Positions 24,958 to 38,082 of a stretch of DNA of 64,000 nt are shown here, in pieces (positions within the stretch are counted from its first letter, which is position 1; every line of letters begins with the position of its first letter). The position numbers were made by a program, and so were the translations under genes. Source of the DNA: Baylisascaris procyonis (Eukaryota > Nematoda > Chromadorea > Rhabditida > Ascarididae). The notes beneath the pieces were generated by a model, which did no database searches, had not been told where the DNA came from, and saw only the letters and a program-made list of their open reading frames with translations. The stretch lies in NCBI GenBank assembly GCA_037389465.1, contig JAZARR010000185.1:1798001-1862000 (forward strand), in the 5' to 3' direction.

Positions 24958-26364
24958 TCAAACGCTAACCGCTTCACCAACATCGATACTCCTCGTATGT
25001 TCATCGTCCTCATCAATACCATCTGCGACCCAAGCCATACCTTTCCACACTTGATGCATAATATGGACTGCTGGGGCTAACATCGCTACAGTTGCCCTAC
25101 TTTCTTGCCTGAAAAAAAATACTTTTAGGTATCCAGCATATTTGATATTTATCGCATAACGTGTAAAGTTATACAACAAAGGTGTGAAGTGCCCGTTTTG
25201 GGCATTTCTCGGGCAAAATTTTTGGGGAAAAACATCGATTTATTATTTTCACCATGTATGGCTATATATCATCGGATTCCTTACAAGCTCATTCCTAAAC
25301 AGCATTAATATTGTAGCTACCCATGGCCATACATGAAGAGTCATTTATAAGTACAAAATCTATAAAACTAATACGGGGTAGAGATCAATAAGATGCCACA
25401 CTAGGTACAGAGCTGCTTAACGTGCACGCCTCCCTTGATAAAAGAAATTTGCATTTCACACGAGTCTAGACTCAATCCAACTCTGGCTCCAGCCATGACC
25501 GGGAGCGGAATCGGTTTTGCTAACGTTAAAGCCAACCGTTGGACTAGGATCCTGATTTCAGCTCTCAACGGTCCTCAGTTAAACTCGTTTCCGATTCTGC
25601 TGTCGATCCCATCCGGGACCAGAACCAGGACTTCATGAAGTTGACATTGCATAGCAATGCATCAAACCTTCGAATATGAGAGTAAGACCATGACAGGATG
25701 AACGGAGCAGTAAGTTTGGAGGAAATTTTATAAAGTCTAGGAAAAGCGAAAAATCCTGTAACCTATTCAGGTTCAGCGATTAACCCAGTGAAATCGTCCT
25801 CATCCTCTTCTTTCTATGTACCCAACAAATAATGAAGCATTAACTTTAAAATTACCATTAACATCTAACTGCTTTATGATAAATCCAGTAACCAGAGAGA
25901 TAATTTCGTTCAAATATATAATCAATCAACACATGCTGGCAGAAAATGTCGCGCAAACTTTGTTCATATGGACTAATGGGGCTTTCACTGCAGTTAGGAA
26001 GTCATTTTCTCCACTAAGAGTAATTATTATCGGTATTTCCCAAGGCAACATGTTGCGTTCCATATATTCTAACTTTGTGCCTCATTGTTATACTACGATT
26101 ACTCCATGAAATGCAAACTAGTAGTTTAAACTAGCCATTTTATTGGCAATATGAGTATGATAAAGGGATGAAATACCATAATGGAGACAGACCTCAAGGG
26201 TAGCCTCGAATCGTCAACACCACTACTCGGTCTACCAATACTTTGAGCCTGCATAGCGGCCATCCTTGACCTGAGGCCATTCATCTTTGGACTCGAACGA
26301 CCATCTTCTTCGGGTACTGGATAGAGCTCCTTAAGCAAAATTATCTTGCCTTTCCTCTTCATTG
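24958..26364 (-). CDS. unassigned two-exon coding unit, 106 residues
   Basis: Exons 26364-26193 and 25108-24958 join in frame (AG/G, giving Arg) after good acceptors TTTTTCCAG and TTTTTTTTCAG. The product reads MKRKGKIILLKELYPVPEE at the start, then a Ser/Pro/Arg-rich middle (GRSSPKMNGLRSRMAAMQAQ). It continues with ATVAMLAPAVHIMHQVWKGM and ends in an acidic tail, DGIDEDDEHTRSIDVGEAVSV. No signal peptide and no clear membrane helix is seen. The first acceptor lies two bases before ATG 26362, so this may be a trans-spliced gene of its own. It could instead be the C-terminal tail of the membrane protein whose exons lie at 28.1-29.2 kb; that would need an unseen exon ending in phase 1. I do not recognise the family. 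Confidence 0.5.
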
Positions 26365-26785
26365 CTGGAAAAATCTAGATGTTGAAGACATGAGAGCTTC
26401 TGATCAAGATTCCGAAATTAAGGGGGGAAAATTTTCACATCGGTGATGATGATGTAAATTCATTTACGTTAGACGATGATATAAATTTGCAAAAATTTAA
26501 TTGTATTAGCACCTCTCGGTTAGATCGAATAAAACATACTAAAAGATCTTGCAAAGAAAATGACTGTTTTTTCGTTTAGTGATTCTCATATTTTTCCTAC
26601 ATGTCAACCGGGTGTCAACAGCTGACGAATCTTATGGTATAACCAACTGAAGCTGTATAAATGTAAGTGAGAGCTAATATAATATTGAATGAAAATGCCA
26701 CTCAATAAGTATATCTTACGATAACCTATCAGGCGCCAACTCTTACTTGACAGATTGCTGACAAATATCAATGATGCACCTTCCC

Positions 26786-26806
26786 AAAAAAAAAAAAAAA
26801 AAAAAA
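26786..26806. repeat. A21 homopolymer
   Basis: Uninterrupted run of 21 A after CACCTTCCC. A second run, A16, lies at 27509-27524. Neither has a recognisable retroposed body beside it. Confidence 0.9.
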
Positions 26807-28108
26807 CGCTGTCTGAGTAAAACTATTGAAAGAAGCTAACGGAAATGAACCATCATCGGTAATAAAAATGATCAAAATTTGCCCAAAGCTAACGAACTGA
26901 AATGCAAATTCACTTCAGGGATTACGCTCAAGCAATTCACAAAAACATAGAATCTACTTTGTGAGAACAAGGAAACCAGAATTAAATGCCACAAATTATT
27001 AGGTATACATCCAAGACAAGAAAACTTGTGCCAGCACTCTCCTACAGCAAAACGGATTTGAAATTTCAACTGTAATTTTTCAAATCATGTTTCTGACTAT
27101 GAAGAAATATGCGAGATATTAGTAGCTAGCGGGAAAATGCTCGCCATTAATTAATATTCAAAGAATACTATTATAGCATTATTGATTTGCTAATAAAAAA
27201 AAGTTCAACATTTCAAAAACAACGGTTATTATTCACTAAAATGTGCCTTTTTATAAAAATGGTTTCAAATTTTGCGTTTCTCCATATGATAGATCGAAAA
27301 TATTTCTTAGTAATAACTCTTATAAAGTCCCGAAGTTCGGTTGCGAGAAATGAAAATAATACTTTTAAAATCAGGCTATCATATTTTGTTACCACTTGCT
27401 TACTGGTGTTTATAGTTATATTTTTCAAGTCGAAACTCTTAGTTTTCAGATCCTAGTAATTATTAAGTAACTTTACTACTGTGCGTTCAATCGATGGATA
27501 CCGCTTGCAAAAAAAAAAAAAAAACAACTAGCATGAAGAGTTATTAAGTTTCCATATGTACCACTCCTCAAAGGAATTCCCTTCAAAAGATTTGCTAACA
27601 CTCAAAGAGACAATTTCCGGCAATTGCGCTTAGTCATATAACACATGTCTATAATGCCTCGTTTTTTATCATGTTTTTTGTGTGAATGCTTAGCTGTCTC
27701 AATGCACGCAACTATCGATTATAAAAGCCGGAAACTTCAAAGAAATATATCACACTAATATTCGGTATATAAGACGACATTAAGCTGTAAATGCAGCTCT
27801 ACTATAAAGCCAATATGCCAAGCATGATTTGAAGTAGAACTGAAACATTGAATAATGAAATGAAATGAAGCGATATTGTGCATAAAAATGCAGAATTTCA
27901 AAAAAAAAAAAGAAAGCATTTAAATTGATTACATTTCGTCACTACGATTTTGACAGTCGATAGCTCTTTTCTTTTCATTTTCAAATCGTAGATTTTGAAG
28001 TTTAACCTTTATTATTAATCTTTTATACTTTTCAGATCCGACGTCCATACAATATTACCTTATATGTGCATTTCCAATATGGTTATGAGTGTAGCTATTC
28101 ACTTTGAT

Positions 28109-29171
28109 TTAATTTTTCACTTCAGATATATTCTTCGGGAAGTGGAATCTCTCAAAGAAAGTTTTGAAATTGCCCAGTAAAAGAGACAATACGATTGACG
28201 AACGATAAAGAATTTTTTTCAAAACCTGTAAAAGTAGACAAAACTTCGTATACCATGCTGGATTAGCGCAAGCATTAGGATTTGCGATACATAAGGCACA
28301 TGCCAACATGGTACCTGCAATTTTTTAAAATTATAGATTTAGCTACAAATATCATTTATTTAGAAGAAACAATTTGGACACAACCTGCAATAGCACATTT
28401 GATATTTTAATAAAAGGCATCCTACGAAGGCAGTATAATATAGATTTTTTTTTTCATTGCATTCCACTAAGCGAAAAGGATTATTCAATTATCTTAGGCC
28501 AATGACCTATTTATTATTCCTTCACCTCCCACTAATGCGCTTTCTCATGAAAGTGAATCCCTCTTGAAATTCTTAGTGTAAAACTTGCATAAAAAATTTT
28601 TCTAGTCGAGATTATATTAAAAAAAATTCATAGATGCAACTTTATCTTTACACTACTATCAAATATCAAAAGTTGATCTTGATGAAGATCACTCGTAACA
28701 ATAATTGAGTTAATGAAGCTCATTTTGTGTAGACTGCTCATATTAACTATGACGATCAACTCGTCATAATGCATTTTTGCAGAGGAAAATCCCCAAAAAC
28801 GCCCTATATACTAGTATTGCTGAAATATTCCACTCCTAATCGAATATGCCAAAATTTAGTACTGCAATGTTAAATTTACGCGATCAAAAATATTTGTTTA
28901 AACATTAGCATTTTACATAAAAAATTCCATGAACGTTATAAATTTTTTAAAAATTTCATCCAAAATTATTGAAAAAAAAACTTTTTACATATAAAATTTA
29001 CGATCTCTCATATAAAAGAAGGAAAAACAAAACAATTTTTCACTTACCGACAATGCATAGAAGTACAATATAAAGGCCGAAATTATATTTCTCTAAATCG
29101 ATAATCGCCATAATAACACAAAAACACATCACAATAAAAAGAATAAGAATAGTTAGACACGCATAGAACAT
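28109..29171 (-). CDS. small integral membrane protein, two exons, unassigned
   Basis: Exon 29171-29048 starts at ATG and ends at a strong donor (GTCG/GTAAGTG). Exon 28314 onward follows TTGCAG and joins in phase (G/GT). The join gives hydrophobic MFYACLTILILFIVMCFCVI (helix 1), a short loop IDLEKYNF, then GLYIVLLCIVGTMLACALCI (helix 2). A Cys/Asn/Pro loop, ANPNACANPAWYTKF, follows. Reading on to the stop at 28109 gives 109 residues. Alternatively the second exon is cut at a weaker donor and continues into downstream exons, possibly those at 26.4-25.0 kb. No family was recognised. The two in-phase junctions with canonical sites are the main support. Confidence 0.5.
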
Positions 29172-29800
29172 ATTGTTTTATAGTTGGAATAGGTGAAACT
29201 ATTGAATAGCACACTGCCCAATAAGAAATATTTGAGCTGATCCAGTACAGTTTAATGAATATATGCGACAAAGAATATCGTTCAAATCGTTGAGAGGTAT
29301 AGGGTTATAGGCGCCGAAAATTACTCGCAATCTAGCAACTCTTTCAGTTGTAGTTCATTCCAGTAGCATTCATTACCTCTAAATTAGGCCCCCATCTTGC
29401 TGAAATATAGCAATGAGCAATTTCCGATAGATGATCAGTGATAAGCTTCTACTTTATGATAAGCGTTTCCAGTGAAATCATAAATAATACTGAAATATAA
29501 TACGTAAGGAAACAAAATTTAAGTAAAAATTTTTAGAAAAGTTAAAAATTATTTAGAGAGTTAAAAATTCGACGAGCGCATGGCCAGTTACTCCTTCGTC
29601 TTTCTTCCTCATCTCAACTATACCACCATCGAAAAAAAGATCAGTGCGGCGATTGTGAGAAATATGCTTTATTATATGACATAATAAATGATTCTTACCC
29701 TATAATAAATCTCAGTTGAGAAAAATAATATTAAAAAATAATATGGTTGATGAAAGTCAGATGGCCACTAGGCCAATAATTGGTCATTTGGTTAGGAGTG

Positions 29801-30693
29801 CTAGAGAATATATTCGGATGGGGAAGCTCCAGGCCAATTTCTTAAGAAAAAAAACATAACCGACAAATGGCTAAATGACGTAATGACATAACTGATGACT
29901 AATTCAATCCAATGATTGAAAAAATTGCATCCAATTAAGTGTTTTAAATGAAGCAAAAAACGATTCAAAGAAAACGTTCGATTAATTGATGAAGCGCCAA
30001 ATTTTTCAAAAAAAAATAAATAAATAAATAAAATTCGCCTAATCATTATCGCGTTGATTTGAATCAAAACAAAAACAATACAGAAATTACTAGAAGTTTC
30101 GCTACTTTGCTATAAGAGTGCACACAATGCCCATTCCTCGATAGGTTTCGCTATTTTCCGATTCTCATTTGCTTAATTAGCATAAAATAACGTATTAAAT
30201 TTCGTCAAACTAATCGATGATATACATCGGTGCTAGAACGTTCTTTGCCGCAATACGTAACCAATTTTCGATATATTCGCTTTTCTCGAGGATATAATCG
30301 CTAATTTTCCCTTCTATATATTCACGTTTATTGTCGAGTGATATGCATTACAAAGAGGAAAGATGCATCGTGCATTACTCTTTGCTCGATAACCGATGGA
30401 ATAAGAGGAGAGATGGAATAAATATCGCCTTTTGGTTGAAATAAATAACAACTGAGAACAGGGGAAACAAAATTTCGGTCGTTGAAACCCCAACAGAACT
30501 TTAGTTTCCAATTAGAGTTCAGTTGAAGAGTATTTGTTTCAAAATAAAGTATGAAATCTTCATTGAGCAATCGCAGTCTGACTTTAACGGCCAGCAAATA
30601 ACAACGAGCCGAGAGTAACCAGGGATAGATGCAATAAAAAGATTGTGGGCGTAACCACGATAATCGGACAGAAATTCGCAAAATCGTAGCCAA
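29801..30693 (-). other. open frames of doubtful status (29.8-30.7 kb)
   Basis: Two minus-strand ATG frames of 88 codons (30067-29801) and 121 codons (30693-30328). Both are rich in Phe, Leu, Ile and Tyr, as expected for chance translation of AT-rich DNA. Neither has a recognisable motif, and I saw no clear splice partners. They are probably not genes. Confidence 0.15.
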
Positions 30694-32623
30694 GATATCG
30701 ATATTTGGAAAAACAGACTAAGAAGGGAAATTTCGAAAATAGAACGTCAAAAGAGTGGGTTGGAATGAAGAAGCTACTTGCTATTTAATTGTGCAATATG
30801 CATACGATAAAAATATGCCATACATCTTCCATCTTCTAATATATAGCTAGATTATAATGAAAGCACAACGATTGTTTGCAATGACCAAATAGTCACTAAG
30901 TTCTGCCAATATGAAAATTGATTTTCTTGACAATATCGATCAAATCAAATCGAAATTGTTGAAAAAAAATAATTTAATTCACTGCAACGTCGAAGAGAGA
31001 TAACAACTTTTTTTGTTATTAAAACAGCGAAGAAACGATGATAAGGGGGTGGCTACAGAATTGAAAAGCAATCTTCTTAAGCGATTTTAAATAAAATCAC
31101 CACCACATGTGATTTGCTTGCGAGGGTAGATTGCACTAAATGTTTTTTCATTAATAGAGAAATGCATAACTAATCGTGATAAAAAATCGAAAACACGATG
31201 AATAATTTCAAAATTTCCCTTCAGCATTTGAAAGCAATTGTTACTTCCCGTTATTCAAATGGTCTGAGCAAAGTTGAAGCGCCTTATTGGAGATAAACTC
31301 GCTTTCCCTTTGAGTGCTCACTTTTACCTCACTACAACACGTTGATTCCTCATCACATCACATAATCTTGAATTTCATCACAACATAACGAGGAAGAAAC
31401 TCGACACCTATTCAATTCTAGTAAAGCTTTCATAGAAAGCCTTATTGCAATAGAAAAATTAGCCACTGAATATTAGTCAAATTCACTGAATCGTTCAACG
31501 AAGATTTCATTTGAAAGCGAATATTTCAAATGCGTCGGTCGTTCAGCAAGCGAAAATGTTCGCTGAAAGCGGAGTTTTGGTTGCAATTGGAGAATTCGAA
31601 AAAAGATGAACATTGAATTTCGATAGAGATTAAAGTCTACGAAAAATCGAGTCACTAACTTGAGAAGAAACATATCGCATGCAACAACTACCGAAAAAAA
31701 TATTCTTTTCCTAGTATGTTAACTTTTTGCTGAGTGATAGAATATTCGAAACGATGAGCGAGAAACTTTTCACAGAGATGAAATTTTACGGTGAAATGAG
31801 ATCATTAGTGTTCAAAGATGAATCGAGTATTGGTCTAACATATAGGCTGGAGATGATCTTTCATAGAGGCTAGTGAAACATTTATATTCAATTCGCATAG
31901 TTCCACTTGGGGATCTCTAGTCTCAATTGCAAACAAATATTTCGAATTTATTTGCAAAATATTATTTTTATTAGCACTAGAAAAAGAGGCGAAGGAAACT
32001 ATTGGAAAAATATTTTCACGTCTATGGTAAAGTAGATTTTATTGACGTCAATATAGTTTAATAGCGGAATACTCAATAGAGTGCGGAACGGAAGTTGCGA
32101 TTTTAAAGAAATAGTTTCAAATAGACATACTCAAGCAGCCGTCATTTAAGTGAGCATTTATGTATGCTCTATTGGGCGTTTTCGTTAGAAACATTTGAAT
32201 AGCTTCAATAATCAATTCAATGCAGTTAAAGCTAAACACTCGTTTAACCATAAATATCAATGAAATAGACTTCAAATGATAAAAATATATTTTTTTAAAC
32301 TCCCTCGTTACCCGATGAAAATTATTTTTTAGCTGAAATGGATTATAGTTTCTTCAAATAGTCTATTCGCTCTATTAGCGGACACTGATTAAGCTAATGC
32401 GAAAAGTTCATTGCCTAAAACTTTTTGGCTCATTATATCGTCATAAAAAGTAAACTTTCGGCTAACATAAGAACGCATGTTTGCCTATATATCACTTAGA
32501 AATGAAGAAGGTAAAAGAAAATTTGTATGGATTGTCAAAGAGATAGAAAAAATTGCAATTTAATGTATCCAAGGACGCTAAAAGTAACACATCAACTAGC
32601 ACAACAGGAGAAAAAGGCAAAAA

Positions 32624-33019
32624 TCAAAATAATGCGCTAAAAATCGGCTCGAAAAAAATAAGAACAAAAGTAACGAGAAGTGCCGACAATCTTCCAGCTC
32701 GATAGATTTGCGTTACTATATCAAACGATGTGAAGCTTGATGAAGAATAGCATGAAAATGCATTAGAAAGAGTATTCGCTGCGCGTGAATCACTGGAATC
32801 ATGAAGATCCATCCTGCAGGCATCTACGTACATATGTGGCAAGCTAAATCTCCACATGTCGGAATATGAGTCTACATAAATAGCAAAGTCGTTCATTTTC
32901 GAGCACAACTCCACAGCAATGATCCATTGCTTATCATCAACACCAGTTGGAATACTAATGAAGGGCTCTCCGAAAGTTTCTTTTTTTGCAAAGGCAGATG
33001 TAAATAATTGGATGAACAC
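32624..33019 (-). CDS. 131-codon open frame, unassigned
   Basis: This is the longest ATG-initiated frame in the window. The composition is balanced rather than biased to Phe, Lys and Asn: TGVDDKQWIIAVELC, MWRFSLPHMYVDACRMDLHD, then a Ser-rich stretch. It ends in a hydrophobic segment (LSALLVTFVLIFFEPIFSALF). That shape would suit a tail-anchored or GPI-anchored exon, but no family or strong splice site was recognised. It may be an exon or a chance frame. Confidence 0.3.
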   Translation of the reverse strand: MFIQLFTSAFAKKETFGEPFISIPTGVDDKQWIIAVELCSKMNDFAIYVDSYSDMWRFSLPHMYVDACRMDLHDSSDSRAANTLSNAFSCYSSSSFTSFDIVTQIYRAGRLSALLVTFVLIFFEPIFSALF

Positions 33020-35914
33020 GCTTGCGGTTAATGTGGCTTGACATTTTTATAGAAATGTCAGAGATATAGCTGATCGATGGCATAAATATTTGAAAAACAT
33101 AGCATTTGCATAGAATTGTGGAAAAAATTTAAGCTGAAAGAGGTGATGATGATTTAATAATTGCATATAGCATGCGCTCTTTAGAAATAATAAACTAAGA
33201 GGTTCAGAATCGCGCACAATTTCTACGTTATTCAGAAATTCATATGCTAAAATAAAGTTCAGTTGCTCTATAACATGTTGCTGAATTGAGAAGCTCGCTC
33301 TTAGCAAGAGTAGTGATAGTTAAGAGGAGCGAAACATTACTGAACCTCATAAATTATGAAATTTCAAAGACGATAAGAGATTTGACAAATCGATTTCATA
33401 TTGAGGCTGAAAACTATCTAATGCCCATGTTTATGTAAGATAATGAAACATGCCATTGTTAAAAATAGTCATAGAAGAGTTGAAAAATATAGGACAAGAT
33501 AAAATCAACAAATACGGAGGACAAACATACAAAAAGTTGGAGACGTCTAAAGATATTTCAGAAATACAGACTTGTAAATGTGAATCCATAGTAGAATAAA
33601 AGACTCTACTACATGTCTCAGGCCTCCGTTAGCAACATCTCAGGCTTTATTCTATAGCTGAGATTACTTTCGAAAGCATTTACAAGAGCTAAAATCGAGC
33701 TAATACTTGGCCCACTAGGCGAGGATGTTTGCAATACTTTATGGCTGTCAAGAAATAGATATCGTGCTTTCATGGATACCCTATTGTCCTGACGAGAAAT
33801 TATCACTGGCTTGGAAATTGAATAACAATTTTCTTACTTTCGCTGAGTAAAAATTCATAATCAGTGGTACTCAAACACAACAATGCTTTAGCATTGCTGA
33901 TCGTATTTGCTATGCGATTACATATATTTGTTGATACTTAGACGTATATTGACAGTGTCATTGGCACTAAAAACAGGTAGCAAACTCGAGGGGATCCTCT
34001 CAGGAATTCTCTAGACGTCTCGCAAAAATTTTAATACGTCCATTCGGATGAATCACAAAATTGAGTTGAAGCCATTTTTCTTGATTCCTATTTTTGGGCA
34101 AGAGCATCAGTTCCCTTGTACACAAAGATAAGGAAGCACATTTCAGGCGATGATTCATCTTCACTTAGCCAATACAATTTGAAAAAAGGTGGAACAAGTA
34201 TAGAAGAGGTAAGGAAACATCGGAACGGCATTCTGCCATTTATAATTAGATTGAATGTGGAAGTTTTTAGATCTTGAGCGTATTGCATTTACGCAGAGCA
34301 ATTATCAGCTAACAAAAAAAGGCCCTCAAAATTTACGTTCATTAGGTCAATCTCTATTATATTTCCCTTTTCTGCTGTGAAAACAAGGATTGCCCTCAAA
34401 AATATATTTTAACATCAAACAAATCAACACAGTGAAAAACGAATCTTCTATTCCATTCGCAACTAAAAAATCGACGTTTATTCAATTTCGAAAAAGAACA
34501 ACGCTCAAAAAAGAACAGTGTCAAAACAGTGTGAAGGGAACATTTAAATCGAGAGTGAGCAAAGAGAACTCGAAATAATGGCGGTGAAGAATCAGTGTTA
34601 GTGACATCTATCTACATCGGGAGTCTCCTTAGTGCAAATTTAGGTAAGTCATTTTCAAGCACTTTATTCGAAATGCTCTTGAACATTAGATCGATGCTTG
34701 TTGAAAAAATCTTAGGGGCAAAAAAATACAACGAAGGAAACAATATTGGATTCTTTGCAACTTGTGAATCATACTTAAATATTGATAATACTTTATACTT
34801 CTTTAAGACAAGGAGATAATTTAGAATTGTTTTAGCTAGATATCAATACGAAATAATTTAAAACTGCTGAGCAAGAATTGAGAGTAATAGCATCTTATTA
34901 TAAATTAAAAAATTGCGTTATTAAAAGTTGAATTATATAGGTGAAAAGAATGGAATGTGAGAAAATCTTGGTTAAATTTAATAGTGTTTTTATATGCTTC
35001 AATAACGTGATACTAATTTGGCTTTTATGCAATACGAAAAATATATTCGAGAATAAATGTGACGTTATTAATTTCTCTAAATTCGCGGAAAATATAGACG
35101 CTAATCTACTTATTCCTCCTCCTCCCATCCCTTTCATTCCCTTAAGCTCTATTAAAGTGATGACTTAATGCATATTTTGTTTTATGGACATTTTTATGTC
35201 ACGAAATGACAACTCTGTTCTTATTAGTTTCATCATATTAGACTTCAATCCTCGGTGATCAGTGATGCATGAGTAGGAAAAGAAGGCAAAGCGATCCACT
35301 AGAAGAGCTTATAACTACTTTAAAATCCATTAATAAAAAATCCTGCATCGGATTCATGGAATATAACACTCTCTGCTTCTTAGTGATTTCTTCGTGACAA
35401 GATTTTATTACAAAGAAGAACTAAATTGACTAAGGCGTTCAAAATTTTTACTTGTATAATGAACGAATGCCGTGGTTTTGGGTTCCATTTTTGGAACTAT
35501 CAGGCGCGACACGTATCTGCCATTTGAGATTCTTTGATTGATGTTGCAACCAATACGTTGCTGAGATTCAGTTAGGTAGGTATTGATAGGCATAAGTTGA
35601 ATTCAAAAAGAGAGCGCAACTTTGTGAGAAGCTTTTTGACAGCTGAAAGATTTAACAACCTCCCAAGCGCAAGATTCGAAAATATGGCACTTTTTTGAGG
35701 AAAAATTGGAACGCTTTGAATTGTCTTATCGGGCAAAATAAAGGGGAGCGCTTCTAGGTGTACCTGATGGGTTTTTTTGTTTGCCCGAAGGACCTGCATT
35801 GTAAGAATGCTTTTTTTTTTAAATAAATGTTGCAAGATGATATACACTGATCACCCAGAGGTGACAACTTCGATATTTTTAAAAACATATGCAATGTGAG
35901 GATTTACAAGGTAT

Positions 35915-35989
35915 CAAGATTTGAGTTAATCTTCAAGATTGGATTAATCGTCAAGATTCGATTTAATCGTCAAGATTCGATTTAATCTT
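35915..35989. repeat. 19-bp tandem repeat, four copies
   Basis: CAAGATTCGATTTAATCGT-like units start at 35915, 35934, 35952 and 35971 (lengths 19, 18, 19, 19). A fifth is truncated at CAAGG. Confidence 0.9.
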
Positions 35990-37199
35990 CAAGGTAAATG
36001 AACAAAACATTGCCTCCAACCACCCCCCCCCCAATCTTTCTAACGCCATAATAAGAGACTGAAATTGCCTATAGTATTGAACCAGGCAAAAATAGGAGCC
36101 GGATTGGTCGATTTCAAAAATGTTCGAAATCAGCATATATAGCCAAATTAACTGATAGTACAAATGCTTATGAGCAATTGGGCATATATTCTGTAAAAAC
36201 CATTCTGCACCTGTCATTACAACTAAAGTTTATGAGCATCTATTCGAAGTTCAAGCTTTCCTGCACAATTAAACAAGATGATCAAAAACCTTGTGATATA
36301 AGTATCCTAGTCTTCTTCCGCAGAAGATTATTAAAAACGAAAGAATTCATCATAGACTTGTGGAAAAGTTTTTTGAACAGCAAATAGATATTTTACAGTG
36401 GTCATTACGAGCCATTGTTATACAGGGTATAACAACACAAATTTCTGATTATTTTAATATAGAAACTAAATTTCGCCGGCGTGAAATAAGAGGTACGCCT
36501 ACGCTAAATGTGTTGATATAATTAGAGGCTGTATAAGCAGCGTGAATCGGATGGGGTCATCATTGTGACTCCATATGTATTGAAGGTCTTTTGTAAAACA
36601 CTCCTGAAATATATAAAAAATATAAGGTGTCGAGTGGCTAGCAATCGAGGTGTAGTTCTTTTTGAGTTGGTGGCCAATTATCTGCAAAATGATTCACTTT
36701 ATTAAAAGCATCTCGAACGATAGTAGAGTGAATTTTTTTGGGCCAGCCAATAAATTTGCATATTATATATGATACCAAACGGGTGGCTTTAGCTTAATCT
36801 CTCGACATCTTCGATGGATTATCAAACGATCGCTAGATTTAGGTTTTTGTTTATCACTTCAGTAAGTCAACTGATTGTCCGATCGTGAGAAACAATCGAA
36901 AAATGCATGAAAATTCATTATTTACGAAGCCGATTGAGCGCATAAGTTATTCAACACAAAAGTTGTTTTGTGCATCACATAGAACGAGTTATGCGTAAAA
37001 TCAGCATGCAAATTTTATGCTCTCATTCTTTATGCTTTCAGAAGTAAATGCTTCGATATGCAAATGTGCTTTCAGAAGCCAACAAGCCATAAGTTCAAAG
37101 AATGATCAATGAAAAGGAAACTGGAGATATTGGATCCGCTATGAAACAGATTAAACCTCAACAGCTTTCGTGACCTACAAGTTGAAGCTACTTGACGAA

Positions 37200-37260
37200 C
37201 ATACGGACCGAGAGACACGGACAGACACGTACATAAAGACATACCCGACAGATACGAGCA
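37200..37260. repeat. GACA-type simple repeat
   Basis: Imperfect GACACGGACAGACACG-like tract, similar in kind to those at 6.0 kb and 51.2 kb. Confidence 0.6.
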
Positions 37261-37984
37261 ATGTCAAAATGCTGCGCACTTGCAAAAATTTGAAAAAACA
37301 TTTGACAAGCAAAATAATATAGCTGTAAAAGCATCGAGCATATTTTTGCATTTTGCATATAATTTATGCATCATTAGCAAAATAAAGCATAGCAAAAAAT
37401 CATCAAATATTTTATACGCATAAAAATTGCATAATTTACCATGAATTTTTCTCATATATACAGGAAAAGAGGAAATTTAATTATATAAATGTAGATAGAT
37501 AGAGAGTAAAGCATAATGAAAGCTGAGAAAAAAATTGACAAATGCATAGCGAACAGCTCGTTGATAATGCAATTCATTGTTGTGTTGTCTTCCAAACTGA
37601 ATAAGGCGAACGTTCTTTTCGAGGATTTCTAAACTCGATCGTGACAAACTCACTCCTTTACATATTTACTAGTCACGCATCAGTGCTCCTTCACAATATT
37701 GCTGTTTGTGCCATGTTTTCCTTCATATTCCTTCGCGTATATCGTCCTTCTCAACGATTTCCTTCTGCTATGAGAGTTCAAAAAATATGTGATCAACAAT
37801 ATTCGAATGGCTTTTTTTAGAATGGTTAAGAATGTTTAAAAACATTAGAATAGCATATAAAAGTTCCCCAGAAAAAGAAACATTTTGTATGAAAAGAAAA
37901 ATTTTTCTTATAGGATTCTTTTCGACGATTCATTAGGAGTTAATTGTACTTCTTGGATAAGGAGATCGTCATTGATGGCTGCTG

Positions 37985-37989
<5 letters not shown>

Positions 37990-38079
<90 letters not shown>
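37990..38079. repeat. (TA)n microsatellite
   Basis: About 90 bases of perfect TA dinucleotide between CTGCATCG and GTCGTAAATAAA. Confidence 0.95.

Positions 38080-38082
<3 letters not shown>

Noticed and set aside
25435..25638. GC-richer 67-codon plus frame
   Set aside because: It lies in the intron between two minus-strand exons, with no splice context or recognised motif.
30328..30693. 121-codon minus frame
   Set aside because: Composition is chance-like and no family or neighbouring exon was found.
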